64,000 bases of DNA from the NCBI RefSeq assembly GCF_000208865.1, contig NC_018398.1, positions 2,852,001-2,916,000 of the forward strand, given 5' to 3'. The notes below the pieces were generated by a model. It was not told the origin of the DNA. It was given only the letters and a program-made list of their open reading frames with translations, and did not search any database. Below, in pieces: positions 35,601 through 47,941 of the stretch; within the stretch, counting starts at the first letter, position 1; each line of letters begins with the position of its first letter. Made by a program: the position numbers and the translations under genes. Origin of the DNA: Neospora caninum Liverpool (taxonomy: Eukaryota; Apicomplexa; Conoidasida; Eucoccidiorida; Sarcocystidae).

Positions 35601-38600
35601 ACCACCCCTCGCACCCCTCTCTCTCTTCGCTCCGCAGTGGAACCTTCCTCTCCCTTGCTTCGCACCCCTTTCTCTCGGCTCTCTCCGGTCTTTCCCCCTT
35701 CTTCCCCCTTCTTCCCTTTTGCCAGTCCTTCATCTGCATGCGGACCTGTCAAAGAAAGCAACGAGCGAGAGCGCGAGTTTGACTGCACTGTCTCTTCTGC
35801 GCTGCTCCGCCACTCTCTCCTCGCCAGTGTCTCCTGTCTCCTCGCCAGCATCTCCTCCCGCTTTCTCCTCGTTCCCCTCTTGGGTGAGGGCCCACACCGC
35901 GGCAACGAGAGCCGGCAGATGCCGCAGGTCTGCCGTGGGGTTTGCGAAGGCGAAGGCGACGCAGTGTTCGACGAGGAGAAGCGCGAGAGCCTCGTGTTCC
36001 GGCTCGTAAAACTGCGGGGACAAGAGTGGACAGGCAAATCCGACGCATCCCGATTAGCATTCACCACTTGCCTACGACCTCTCGATCTTCGCCAAGCCAC
36101 CACACCCACAGAATTTCGAACTCGCTAATGGCCTATACCATCTATCCATTGCTGTGGAAGTGTGCAAACGTGTGCCAGGGAAATATGTATGTATATATAT
36201 ATATATATATATATGTATATGCAGCCGCCGGTGCGGTGTCGGTTCTGCATTTGGTCCGAGTGTAGGTGATCAATGCATCGCATTGCTCTCTGTGTACAAA
36301 GTGTGACGGGCACAAAGCGGACACTGGAACGCGCAGGGTTCGAGGGGAGAAAATGCGAGGCGGAAAGAAAGGGAGGCTGGAACAAATAGAGAGCCAACCG
36401 GGGCGCGCTACCCAGAAGGCGTCGTGGGGTCAAATGACAAGAACGAAAACGCGGCAAAACGTACCTGAAGCAGTCTCACGTATTCAGAGTGACACGGCGG
36501 CGAGATCTGGGCGATACACTGAAGACACAATAAACGAGAACAAACAACGTTTTTCCTAACTTCTCCCATTCCTGTTCTCTCCTCTTTTCTCTTTTTTTGT
36601 TTTTTGTAGAACAAGGAAGGCAACAGCTTTGATCGGCTCTCGGGGGCGGTGTCTGGGCAGTCGCCACAGCCCGAAAGCGCCGACCTGGAGAGAGGCGGCC
36701 GAAGACTCGATCATAGCTTTGAGGCGCGGGTGCGCTCCCGCCTAAATCGCCGTTTCTTTGAACTTCACTTCGTGTCATTCCTATGGTTTTCACGCTCTGT
36801 GCGCAGGAACGTTTCCTTCAGCAGACACGCCAGCGGAACTGGACTTCTTGCTTTCGCAGGCCGCGAGGCCGAGCCAGAAGCGTCAATACACGGGGCGAGG
36901 AGAGGCGGAAAACGGGGGCGGACACGCGCGCGAAGAGAAGAGAGGCCCGGAGGGAGAGTCGAAGGCGTATCGGGCGGTGCCCTTATGTCGTGCCATTCTG
37001 TACCCGCGTGCAGTGACGCCAACGGTGCACAGGAGAGGAGAAAGGGAGATTTTCACCCGCACGAACAGGCAAAAGCGAGAAGGAAGGACTCAACGGAGTG
37101 GGGAGGCGACTGAGGGCGCCCGAGGGAAGAGAGCGTGTGGACGTACTTTGGCAAAGAGCCGCTCGAGATCCGGTCGGTGAGAAGGACAGAGAAGAAACAC
37201 CTCAAAGAAAGGGTGGAGAAGACGAGGCTGGCGAACGCAGAGAGTGAGGTAACAGTTCAGTCTCTCCTGCAGGCTGTCGGCGTCCAGATGCGGGCCGGGT
37301 TGTGTTTGAGGCGATGCCAGCGACGAGGCCGCTGCATGCGCCGCAGGAGACGCCACAGCTCGCGCGGCAGCGCGAGCTAGGAAGGAGCAGAAAATGGCAA
37401 GGGCGGCACAGAAAACAGACGAGGCAGAGATACTCGGATTGACAGAAAGGAAGAGGGAAGGGGGAGAGAGAACGAGGAGGGGGAGAAGATGAAGAGGAAA
37501 ACACGGGGGAGAGGAGAAAAACAGGGGCGAAGGACGGAGGAGGTGGTGAGAGTTTGCCTCGACAGATGAGCCGGGAGGGAACCGGGAAGTGAAAGAGAAG
37601 ACGAGGACACGCAGAGGAAAGGGAATCAATCACGACACACGATTGCAGACAGCACACGACGGCACAGACCAACCGCAGCAAAACTTCCGTGGAAAAAACG
37701 CGAGGACAAAAAAGAAGATGGAGAAGCTGGATGCGCGCAAAAAGGGGGGAAACACGTACAGGTATCGCTGGCAAGAGAAAAGACAGCAAATGAGAAGCGT
37801 ACTTTCCGATCGAAGAAGGATTTGCCTAGCGAGAGACGCGATGAAGGAATTGGTGACAATCGGCGCAGCAAACTGGTTGTCGGAGGGAGCGATGGATCTG
37901 CGAAAAAACGTCGAGGAAAGGGAGAAACCGACTGTGTAGACACCCCCCGTGGAGCACCCAGCGCCGAAAACAAAGTCGACAGCAGAAGGGAGAGAAGAGT
38001 CGAGAAGAGAGCGAGGGGCAAGGAGCCCAGGGAAGATGAGACGCTCGGGGGGCGAAGACGAAGGAGACAAAGACGAGAAAAGGGAGGCACGTCGCCCGGT
38101 TCAAAAGAGAAGGCGAGAGAGGTCGACATTGAGGGAGGCGGGTGAGAAAGACGGAGAGAGACGTGCACGGCGGCCAAGCCGGAAGTCGATTTACGCAGAC
38201 AGGATCGTACCTCGGATCCTGAGCACGGCTCCAGGAAAGTGAGATACAGAAAGCTCTGTAGGATTGCTGACCACAGCGTTACTGGACGGGCTGAGCCAGC
38301 CGTGACAGTATTCAGTGTCCTCCCCTACGGTTACTCCGCACATCGGCTACGTTCAAGTACCTGAGCATGATGCCAGCACACGCCTCAATCCACGCGCGGC
38401 CGTACTGCCGGACATCGGCCCATCCTTCCCTCTCCTGGTCGCCGATAAGCAAGCTTTCTTCGCCTTTTTCTCCTCTCTGCATCTGCCCTCTCTCGCCTGT
38501 CTCCGAATCGGCAACGAGGAAGGCAGAAGAAAGCGACGACGCCTGTTGGCCTTCGGGAGGCAAGCATTTGAGGACGAGCCTCCGAGGTTCTTGCCACGCT

Positions 38601-41600
38601 GGCGGCGCTGATGAGGAACACGAATGAGAAGCGACCGAGGAAGAAAGACACGCGGGGTCACGCCAGGCGAACGCAGCGATCGGGAGGTGCGAGAGGAGGG
38701 GAAAACGCACGGCGGGACACGGCAGGAAGACGCGCGGGGTGCGCGACGCGAATCGAGGGGCGAGGCAGAAGCAGGGAGAAGAAGCGACACAGAAACAAGG
38801 CAGAGAATCGGGAAGGAGATGGAAGCAGCAAGGCAGTGAGGGAGAAAAAGAGCGAGAATGTGAATGCGTGGTGAACACTGCGAAGAAGAGATCGAAAAGA
38901 TGGAGAAGTCTACCAGAGCGAAGCATCCGACGCGACGGCGCGACACGCGAAACGAAAGGATGCTGGAGGTTCGAGGTTCCGACAGAAAAGGCAAACACGA
39001 CGCATCTGAGTCTGATTCGTCTCACCTTCGGATTCCCCCTCCTTGGGAACGACGTAGATACCCTTGGGAGAACTGATCAGCTTCAGCAGCAATCGGCGAA
39101 CGCTCTCGGCCCCAACATGTTCCAGAGTGAGAACCAACGAGAAGGCAGTTCTGCGAAGGAGAAAAAAAGACATCTTCCGATCGCGCCTTCATCGCTTCTC
39201 ATTCGGGTGCTCGAAAGCAAAGGCCTCCAGTGAAGACACCACGCGGTCACAGCGCAGTGTGCCCCGCGTACCTGAAACCCCCGCACGTTTTTCGCGCTCA
39301 CGTTTATACAACTATTCACAGATCGCTGCACACATATATGCAATTTTATACACGACTATACGCGTATGTGTAGAATACAGGCGCATACCGATGTCTAGAA
39401 GCAGACGTGACGTCCCTGATGCACCCTCCTCTTTTTGTGTGTCTGTGTGTGCATGCATGTCACTGCATTTTTCTGTTCACTAGGTTGTCTTCCCCCTCCG
39501 ACATGGGGCGCGGTTTCGCTAGTTCTGTGTCTCGCGTCCCGGCTCTGTCTCTCGTTTCACCAACCTGCGCGCGAGGAGGCTGTGGCCTCTCTTGAGGAGC
39601 TGCGAGAGAATCGCCACCGCGAGACGGCGCGGATGCGACGGGCCAGTCGCCCAGTCCGCTACCCGCTGAAACCCGCGAGCGCCGACTTGTGGAAGGTCCG
39701 TGAAAAAGCGACCCATCAGCTGGCAGTAGCTGTCTCTCTTCACGCTGAACCCCAGGCAAACACGCGCATTCCGACTCCTCAACTGTGTAATGCATCCACA
39801 TATCCTCTTCTTTCCGTACATCCACATATATATATATATACATATATATATATACATACATACATACATACATACATACATACATACATACATACATACA
39901 TACATACATGAGGGTGTACACATCTGTGCATGTATCTCAAGGCCTAGAGATATGCACATGTACCTAAGTGGGTAGACAGCTCCCTGGATCGATATCTGAA
40001 TGCATGTCTACGGATTCGTGATGGTCTCCCTGCATGTATGGAGACAGTTGTACGCGCGGAGAGGATACACTTAAAAAAGGGGTGCTTTCCTGTGCTTTAC
40101 GAGGGCACGAAGTAGTCCTCTTCCATGTGGAGAAGGACTTCCCCACCTCGGAGGCGCATCCAGAACTGAAGGCGATTTCACTCACCTGTCTGTCAAAATC
40201 TCAGGGCAGAAGGCCGCGTCTAAGCACAGCTGCAAGACTTCCGCGTAGCGCAGTCTCTTTGTGTTTTCCTCGCTTCGGGCCCTCTCTTCTGGCGCCTCCA
40301 TCTCCCCCTCTGTCGGCGCGACATCAGTCCCTCCTTTCTTCTCTCCGTCCTTCTCTCCTTCCTTCCCTCCCTTCTCTCCACACTGCGCGGCCTGTCGAGA
40401 CAGGAGAGCGGGTGCGTCTCCGGGAAGCGAAAATCCCCACCCTAGACGCGAGGGCGGGAGCGCGCCTTCGAGAGCGTGCACCAGTGCCGGGGAAGAGACA
40501 AAAAGAGAAGAAGAAGAAGAAGAAGAAGAAGAAGAAGAAGAAGAAGAAGAAGAAGAAGAAGAAGAAGAAGACGGGGCAGTGAAGAAGTCGGCAACAAGAC
40601 AAGGCGCCGAGTTGCGAGCCAGATGGTCACGACTTCCACATCTCGATCGCTTTACCTTTTCGATGCAGCATGCAGGGTGGAGGTTCGGGGGACCGGAAGG
40701 CCGACGGAAAATTGAGAGGGCCTCTGCATCCAAAGACGCCTTGTAGAAGAGGAGGTCGAGGAGAGTGTTTGTGCGCACGCGCCACTCCAGCAACTCGCCC
40801 TGCATGCACGCCGAGCCAAGCAAGCGACAGATGAAGAGAGACTCCCGCGAGCAAGAGCGCGGGGCGAGAAAAGACTGAGATACCGCCGAAACGACCGGAG
40901 AGCACGAAGGAAACAGCAAGGGGGGGCAAGGAAACAGGGACGCGAGACCGACAGAACAACAGGAGAGGAAAAGACCCGAAAGCGAACGGGAACAGGAACT
41001 CCAAGAGAGCGAGGGAGAAGCAGAGAAGCACAGAACGAGAGTGACAGAGGAGGAAGATGCGGGAGAAGGCCGGAACAAGTAACAAGAAGACGCTAAACCG
41101 AAGTACGGAGACAGGTGAGGACGTTAGGAAGAAAAGAAATCGAGTAGGGAAAGAGGCGAGAGAGACGGGAGAGAAGAGCGCGAATGAGACGACACAAGAG
41201 AGAAGAGCTCACCTCATGATCGCGTCCTTCGACGCCACAAGAGAGAAGAGCTCACCTCATGATCGCGTCCTTCGACGCCACCCACAGCTTCTTCAAGAGC
41301 AGGCATCGTCCGGTTGCTGAAGAGCGGACACCAGGCAAAGGCGAAAATTCCGCAACGCATGCACAGGAAAACGCCCTGTTTGTGAGACTGCCCTTCTCTA
41401 CCGGAAAGGTGGAAAGAAGAAAAGACAAGACGACGCAACGAACAAGCGAGAGGCTGTGTGTCTCCTGAAACCGTTCCCTTTTCTTGTCGATTTCCCCTTG
41501 CCTCCAAGCTGTTGTTCGCGTCTCCTGAAACCGTTCTTGTCGATTTCCCCTTGCCTCCAAGCTGTTGTTCGCGTCTCCTGAAACCGTTCCCTTTTCTTGT

Positions 41601-44600
41601 CGATTTCCCCTTGCCTCCAAGCTGTTGTTCGCGTCTCCTGTCCTCTGCTCTATTCTTGTTTGCGTCTTGTCTGGTGCCGCGTCCTCTTCTGTCGTTCTTT
41701 TCCCCTGCAGGTTCTTCTCTTCTCCCTGCCTTCTCCGTGTCTCCCCAGACATTCCGCCCCTCCGCTTCTCTTGTCTTTTTCGGCCGTGCGTTGCGCATCT
41801 TTTCTTGTCTCTCCTTCTCTCGCCGTCCCCCGTACCGGCACGGCGGTCTCTCTCCCTGTCACCCATTGGATGTGATCTGTTTTTCTGCTCACCTGAAGAG
41901 CGCATGCAGAAACGCCGCGCAGAGCTCGCGCTGCGTCTCGGCGTCTTGACTCGGCCAGAAGATAAGCCGCATCGCAACTTCCGTCCGTTTCTAGAAAGGC
42001 AAGAAAGAACGCAAGGCCTCACTTTTTTCAGACGGAAACCTCGGGCAACTAATCGCCAACCAGCAGACGAGATGAACCCAGAGGCCAGACCAGAAAAAGG
42101 CAGAAACGGGGGAGGAAAAGGAAGAAGAAGCAGAAAAGAGGAAGAAAGGGACGAAACAGAAGAGCACGAAGAAACAGAAGCGACAGAAAAAGATGAAACA
42201 GAAGAGGAAGACACAGCAGAGGCAGGAGACGAGGAACAAGAATAGGAACAGGCAGAACAGGAACAGGAAGAGCTAGTAGAGAAACAAGATGTGGACTGTA
42301 GCACCAATGGAAGATGGACCAAAAGTGGAGACGCAGAAGGCGTGTTTAGGAAACCGAGCAGGCAGAAGTGGAAGCAGAAAATGAGGCTGACCTGGTGAAA
42401 GTGGAGCGCGGAGGCGAAGATGTTCGAACCGACGACGCGGGGAACGAATGGCGACCCTGCAGAGAAGACAGGAACAGAGAAGTTTGGGCCCCGCGTCTCA
42501 CGTCTTATTGCCGAGCAGGGATCGGCAGTTCCAGCTCGCGGGGCCTATGTGCCCCGAGACCCGCGCGAGTAACTTTTGAAAAGACGACGAGACACCACAA
42601 ACTGCAGAAGCCCGGTGTCGCTTCTCTCTGGGGACGGGAAAAGCGCCTGGCCGAGAACGACGGAAGAAAGACGCGCGGCGAAAGGGAGCGGAGACAGGGG
42701 CCCAAGGCAGCCGACGGCTGGGCGAGCGGGACACGCAAAGGTCCCGGACACGAGGAACGCGAGTCGAGACTTACGAAGCATCTGGCGGAAGACGAGAGCC
42801 TTGAAAAGCCGGCCGTGTCGCTGCACCATCTCAAGCGGCGGGATCTTCACGAGGCCCGCTGTAGCGTCCGGAGACAGAACAGAAGAAAGAGGAGAAGACG
42901 AAGAACAGGACGGAAGAAGAGCTGCTTGCGCGTTGCTGGCGCCGCCCCTTTCTCTTTCACCTTGCGGTCTGCTGCGCTGCGTCGCGTCTAGGGCAGACGG
43001 CGAACTGCGCAGTCTTGAAAGACTCTGCTGCCGGGACGCGAACGCAAAAGAAGGAGAAAACGAAATGCAAGAAAAGCACAGGGCCCGAGTTAGGGCATTT
43101 TCGAGACGCCAGAAACAGCACAAACGAAACCAGCTATCAGGCAGCAGAAGAGACGGAAACATCGAGGGAAACACACAAAACTTTCCACGTGGGATACACA
43201 TTTGCGCCCGGACAGAAGGCGGTACGCTGTCACATTGTTAAAGATACATATCAATCCCGACACAGGTGAAACGATGTCGAGAGATGTGTATAGATCGATA
43301 TACATCAATACGTATCCATGGATATGCCTGCGTTTAACCAATGAACCGCGAGCGATACACGAGCTATCGACACCTACACAGGCACATATATATATATATA
43401 TATCGGTGTCTCTACACCTGCGTGGAGGTGTCCGCATGCAGACTGCATGTCCCGGTGGAGAGGGAAACGGGTGCGCGGCCACATGCCTCGTTTCAAACCA
43501 CGTAAATCTCGTGAGAAGCCGTCTCGTACATCTCGTACCTCTGTACTCGTCAAGTGTACAGCGAGACGTTCGCAGTCTGAGTTATCAAACAGAGTGGGGA
43601 GGTGTGCATCTCCGCGGGAGGAGCCTGCGCCTCCGTCTCCGGGTTCCTCATTCCAGAGCGCCTTTCCGTCTTCCATTTCTCTCAAGAGTTCCCGAGCGAC
43701 GGCCTCCACTGAGGCGCACGTTGCGGTGTCAGCGGCGTCTCTTGCTCCTTCGTGTTCCGCTCCTGTCGCGTCTCCCGGCCCCGGCTTTTCTCCAGACTCG
43801 CCCCGCGCCGCGGGGGTAGTTCGCGCGCGGCTTTTCGGGTCCTTTTCGCCTGTCTTCCCCAGATTCTTCAGCGTCAAGTCGACGAGCGCGTCCTCCGTTC
43901 GTGTGGCGACGAGCCAGGCGACTGCGTCGATGTTTTTGTGGGGCTGCAAGACAAAGGAGCCTTCGTCGACGTTCTGCCATAGTCTCTGCTGGCGCAGAAC
44001 TGCCTCTTCCTCACGCACGGCTTCACAGACGCCGGCCTCGGTCTCCGCGTCTCCTCTCTGCTTCGTTGCAGGGGGAAGCAAGTCGGTGGGTGAGGAAGTG
44101 AGCGACGCGCGGGCCTCTGCGGCGCCGCTTTGCTTCCTCTTTGGCTGCGCCACCCACATGTCTGAGAAGATCGCGCGGCTCTCTTGACGAAGCGCGTGGA
44201 AAGAGCCGAGCTTCCCACCTGCATGCAACGCCTCAACCAGCTTGCCGCCCCACACGCTGCCGGCGCACAGCGGAGAGGCGAGCAGTCGAAGACACTCCAT
44301 CAAGACAACGGCGAGAAGGTCATCGCGCGTGCGCGCCGGCAGACGCAGCAGCAGATCAGAGAGAGGCGAACGCGACGAAGAGAGAGAAGAAGGAGACGGA
44401 GACGACGAAGCGGCAGACAGAGAAGAACGGTCTGAGTGTGTGCGGAGGAGATCAATGAGCTCGCGGAGGGGTGGAAAGAAGCGGGGCAAGTGCTGAGGCC
44501 GCCGACTGCCTAGCCAGGCGACAGCTTGGATGACAAAAGTGTAGGAAGCCGCGTCGATGGCAGATTCGCCAGAGCCGTTGCTCGACTTGGAGCGGCGGGT

Positions 44601-46495
44601 CTCGCGCGAGCGGCTGTCTCCGTTGTCTCCAGCTGCTGAGTCTGGGGACGTGAGGCGAGACGCCGAGGCGAGAGGAGGGCGGAGGAGAAGGTTGAGCAGC
44701 AAGTCGGCGTCCGTTTCCGCCCAGCCTTCGAGCGCCTTCATCAGCCCAGTGTCGGCGAGAATGACCGGCGGCGCGTCTTGAAGGTACTGAACCTGGCAGC
44801 TGACCGTTGGGGCAACCGCGGGAGGTGCGCCTGCGTCGCTCGAAAGTGCATCGGCGCGAGTAAGCCTGGAAACTTTTGAGGCAGGCGCAGGAGAATCTGC
44901 AAAGAGAGGCGCTAAGCTGCTCACCGGCAAAGCGGGATAGGAAGGCGGCACAATGGAAAAAGGGAAACCGCGGACGTTACTGCTCGCCGTCGGCGTCGAC
45001 AGAGGCTTCGCGCACAGAAACTCCAGCGAGCGCTCCACGACGGCCAACGCTCCCCGGTAACACTCGTAGCTGACAGCGGGAGATGAAGAAGAAAGGGAGG
45101 AAGCAGAAGACGAGGCAGAAGAGGAAGAAGAAGACGAGGATGAGGAAGACGAGGATGAGGAAGACGAGGAAGGATGGAGAGACGATGGGGCGGCAAGGAG
45201 GTTATGGAGGAAAGTGCGAATGGAGACCAGTGCGCGGAAGCCGTCGACAGTCGCTTGTTCGCCTCCGAAGAAGTCCTGAAGAGACAGGATGCCACAAATT
45301 CTCGAAACGACAAGGTAAAACGGACACGAACAGCACTTCCACACTTTGCACCGCGAGGGAAATGTACGACTCTGAAAAGTACCCTGATGCGAGCATGATC
45401 AGCAGACGCTGCAGAGAAAGGCGACGGAAGAGCTCCGGAGGAACAGGAGGGCGCCTTGACATTCAAACTCAGAGTGGCGAGATCGAAGTCTCTCTGTGTC
45501 TGTGTGTTTTGTCCTTGTGATTTTCACCCCGTCGATTCCGTTGTTGTCTCATCCTTTTTCGCGGATGCCGCCCGTTCTCGGCTGACAGAAAGGATGTCTT
45601 CGCTCACTTGTGCGCCAGCCGGGCCGTAGCGACGAAGCCGAGCTGCAGCGAGGCATGAAAAGACAAGGAGCGTTTTCCAGAAGCGTCTGGTGACGTTGAG
45701 TGTCGCGTGAAGGAGAAAAGCGCAGGCGGCGTCGGCGCGATTTTCCCACGCCTCCGCGAGCATGCGATTCAAGGGCCCGAGCACCGGCGGCACGGCGCGG
45801 CCATCCAGGTGGATGAGGCGTGCAATGAACTGCACACAAAAGTGGCGGAAGACCGGGATCGCGTGACTCCCGAGGCCGAGGAAAAGGGGGAGTGCGCGGC
45901 AGATGTACACCCGGAGAGGGTGGCGGACGCCGGCGTCTTCACTGCCTCTCGAGCCGGAGTCTCCGAACGCCCCAGACGCACTGGGAGTTCCCCTGTGCTC
46001 CTCATAGAGTCGCTCCTCTTGTGTGGCGCGAGACTCTCCAGAGGCCGCAAAAGCCGAATCAAGTCGCGCAACGCCCAGGCGATGCTCCTCCTTCACCATC
46101 GCCAGCAATTCGCGAGCTGCGCGCTGCAGCCTCATCAGACCAGCCTGGACGTCTCCAGGAGAAGACGCCGCGGTGAGGCTGTCGACCTGAGCAAAGAGAC
46201 TCTCTAGGTCCCGGGAGACATCGCTCTCCCCTTGCCTCGTTTCCGCTCCATGGTGGGTCGCTCGCACTTTGCTTCCAGAGACACCAGGAGCAGCTGGACT
46301 GCGTGCGTCCGGATGCACCCGCTGTTGCGGCACATCCGAGCCAGGCGCAGAGAGGCGCGCGGAAGCGAGGGCCGTAGCCTCTGCTCCAAGACTCGGGTTG
46401 TGGCGAACCCGCTTTTGAGGATTCGCCTCAGGCTCCCCTCGCGGCCGGTGAGAGGGATCGCCCGCCCCGGTCGCGGCGAGCACAGGCGTGTGCAT
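32626..46495 (-). CDS. SYMPK: Symplekin, scaffold of the pre-mRNA 3'-end cleavage complex
   Basis: The start is an ATG at 46495 (GCCGCC context), the stop at 32626. Recognised exons: 46495-45608, 45275-43539, about 42858-42775, 41990-41893, 41316-41256, 40799-40186, 40165-40101, 39729-39565, 39150-39026, 38434-38335, 37897-37803, 37266-37147, about 36011-35760, 35367-35183, 34860-34780, 34563-34510, 33939-33859, 33602-33499, 33097-33010, 32679-32626. The final four are phase-consistent; several central joins and small exons (near 45.4 and 36.5 kb) are unresolved. Family landmarks are the N-terminal helical region (PLFLGLGSHAIPVFRHF), LLKKLWVASKDAIM followed by ELLEWRVRTNTLL, ERLNCYLTLCVRQPRLL, and the symplekin C-terminal domain: LVTLLPKFIFGDF, MPPEDILMLLYNLP, FVAGTVMPALVRRK, IWTNRSLWKGFVMA. 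Symplekin bridges CPSF/CstF in polyadenylation and in histone mRNA cleavage in other eukaryotes. Poly-Ser and acidic insertions inflate it. Confidence 0.85.
34241..34346 (-). pseudogene. cob: Inverted nuclear fragment of mitochondrial cytochrome b
   Basis: This AT-rich island lies in a symplekin intron (33940-34509). The minus strand encodes LPFIGGIIIVLHTFYCLH and, after a frame slip, NGSHLAS. This is the cytochrome b helix that normally reads like LPFIG…IVLH-FYLHLNGSSNP. The cob start sequence TTGCCTTTTAT recurs in opposite orientation at 34241-34251, giving an 11-base perfect inverted repeat with 34336-34346. The piece is degenerate and not functional. Confidence 0.82.
36191..36214. repeat. 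(TA)n microsatellite
   Basis: About 11 TA dinucleotides in a symplekin intron. Confidence 0.85.
39826..39910. repeat. (TA)n then (CATA)n microsatellite
   Basis: TA dinucleotides (about 39826-39853) pass into about 14 copies of CATA ending near 39910, in the symplekin intron between 39729 and 40101. The long overlapping open frames here are translated tetranucleotide repeats. Confidence 0.95.
40507..40570. repeat. (GAA)n triplet repeat inside a symplekin exon
   Basis: About 21 GAA triplets on the plus strand. In the symplekin reading frame (minus strand) they form a run of more than 20 Ser codons inside exon 40799-40186. Confidence 0.9.
41193..41278. repeat. 43-base tandem duplication spanning a splice donor
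   Basis: Two perfect 43-base copies (41193-41235 and 41236-41278) contain the end of the symplekin exon KKLWVASKDAIM and its donor (GAG|GTGAGC on the minus strand). The result is two identical donors 43 bases apart, exon ends 41256 and 41213. Confidence 0.95.
41461..41640. repeat. Tandem repeat, about 60-base unit, three copies
   Basis: Units start TCTCCTGAAACCGTTC at 41461, 41521 and 41574. The middle copy is 7 bases shorter; a fourth partial unit follows at 41634. It lies in the symplekin intron between 41316 and 41893. Confidence 0.93.
45083..45174. repeat. Imperfect GAA/GAC/GAT repeat encoding poly-Ser in symplekin
   Basis: Purine-rich repeats with the unit GACGAGGATGAGGAA give a Ser-rich run on the minus strand inside exon 45275-43539. 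Confidence 0.8.
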
Positions 46496-47941
46496 GGCGG
46501 CTCGGCGATCCAGCGTTTCCCCGCCGGTGGGCACGCAAAGAAAACGGGAGGAAACGCAGGGACGCAGGCGCAGAACTAACTGAAAGACAGAGGCGGGCAA
46601 ACAGGGAGGCGGACCGGCGTTCGTCGCCACAATATGCGCTGCCCAAACCCGCAGCGCGGGAACGAGCGCGAGAGAGCGACTTCTTTCGAGACCGAAGGCG
46701 CCGAGACACTGAAAACCAAACTGTGGACAGGGGGGTACACAGCAAGCGACGCCTGTCGGTTCTCGAGCTCCGCGCGCGGCCTTGCAGTGTACGTGGAGCG
46801 AAGGATGGCCGAGAGAACGCACGGGGCAGTCAGCTGGGAGTGGAGGGAGGGGGGGGGGGCCAAGCTCCGGAAAGTGTCGGGAGGTGTCTTTGTTGCGAGA
46901 GAAACGGAAGAAATAACTGCAAAGAGCAGGAGTGGAAGCCGTAGAGTCTGGGACTGTGCGTGGAAACCCCGAGGATGCTCCGCAGGCAGACAAATCGAGT
47001 CTTGTGCGAGCAGGCAGGCACGGCATAAATCCCTCAGCAGAAAGAGAGCCGCCCTCGTTCTCTGAAATGGAGAAAGAGGAGGGTGTGCAGCGGAAAAAAG
47101 GACAGCATGTGGAGCATGCAGCCGTGTAACTGTGAAGGAATTCACGGTTTACGATCCGATACTCCCGAGGAATGTAGGATGCATTGTACACCAGTAGTTT
47201 AGCAGAAATTGGCGAAGCGTACCGAATTCCAAGAAACGGAACAAAAGGCAGCAAGTAAAGAAATAGGACTGGCCTACAGGTATCGTCTTCAAAATGAGAT
47301 CGCAGGACAACATCGCGTTGCTTTCCTACATGCGGGAAAAAGGGCTGTTGCGCTGCTGCGGGATGCATGTGTGCTGGTTCTCGCGACCAGATGTCGCAAA
47401 AGAGCGCAGCCCGCCGCCGAAGTGCACGCATTCTTCTTCAAAAATGGAGTTCGCATTTCACGGACTACGCACCCCAGCGAATTCCGTAAGTTAACGCGAA
47501 CAATAACGCACACTGAGCCTGAAGAGTCTGGAGTGTCGCTCCGTGTTCCTTCTGACCGGAGCAGTCAGTGACCTCGTATGTCGGCACTTCTTCGCCGGCC
47601 TTCTTGAACACGACAGTCCTTTAGTCTGCCCGTCAAAGGTTCTGCAGATTTGACGTCATAAGGCAATTCATACTTCTCGAGGGACTGCCGTCGTTTCCAC
47701 CGTTCTCGCACAGCATTGCAGGGAGAAACTGCGCTGGAGAGTCGCACGAGTATAACGCTAGAAGCGCACGGACTGCGACAAAACGCGTAACAAAAGAACG
47801 GGATGCCACCTAAATTTTTCTGTGCCATCACCACGAGTGCTCGAGCACTGGCGATTCTGTCTGTCGACAGAAAGTGTAGCCAATACACTACCTGCTGCAG
47901 CAAAGCTCGCGACAAATTCCCGGAAACGAACAACCGAAAGG
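46496..47941. promoter_or_regulatory. Divergent intergenic region, symplekin and DNAAF6
   Basis: The symplekin start (minus) and the DNAAF6 start (plus) face away from each other across about 1.4 kb, so both promoters must lie here. No TATA-like or defined element was identified. The open frame that extends symplekin upstream from 46495 to 47431 looks like leader sequence. No third gene was recognised. Confidence 0.5.

Noticed and set aside
39853..39910. CRISPR-like or satellite array
   Set aside because: It is a plain CATA tetranucleotide microsatellite with no spacers; eukaryotic context.
41991..42322. Acidic Glu/Lys/Thr-rich open frame and its antisense
   Set aside because: Low-complexity GA-rich intron of symplekin between two recognised exons; no conserved content.
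46496..47431. Extension of the symplekin frame upstream of 46495
   Set aside because: Composition changes to Cys/Phe/Pro-rich, with no in-frame ATG context as good as 46495; more likely 5' leader.
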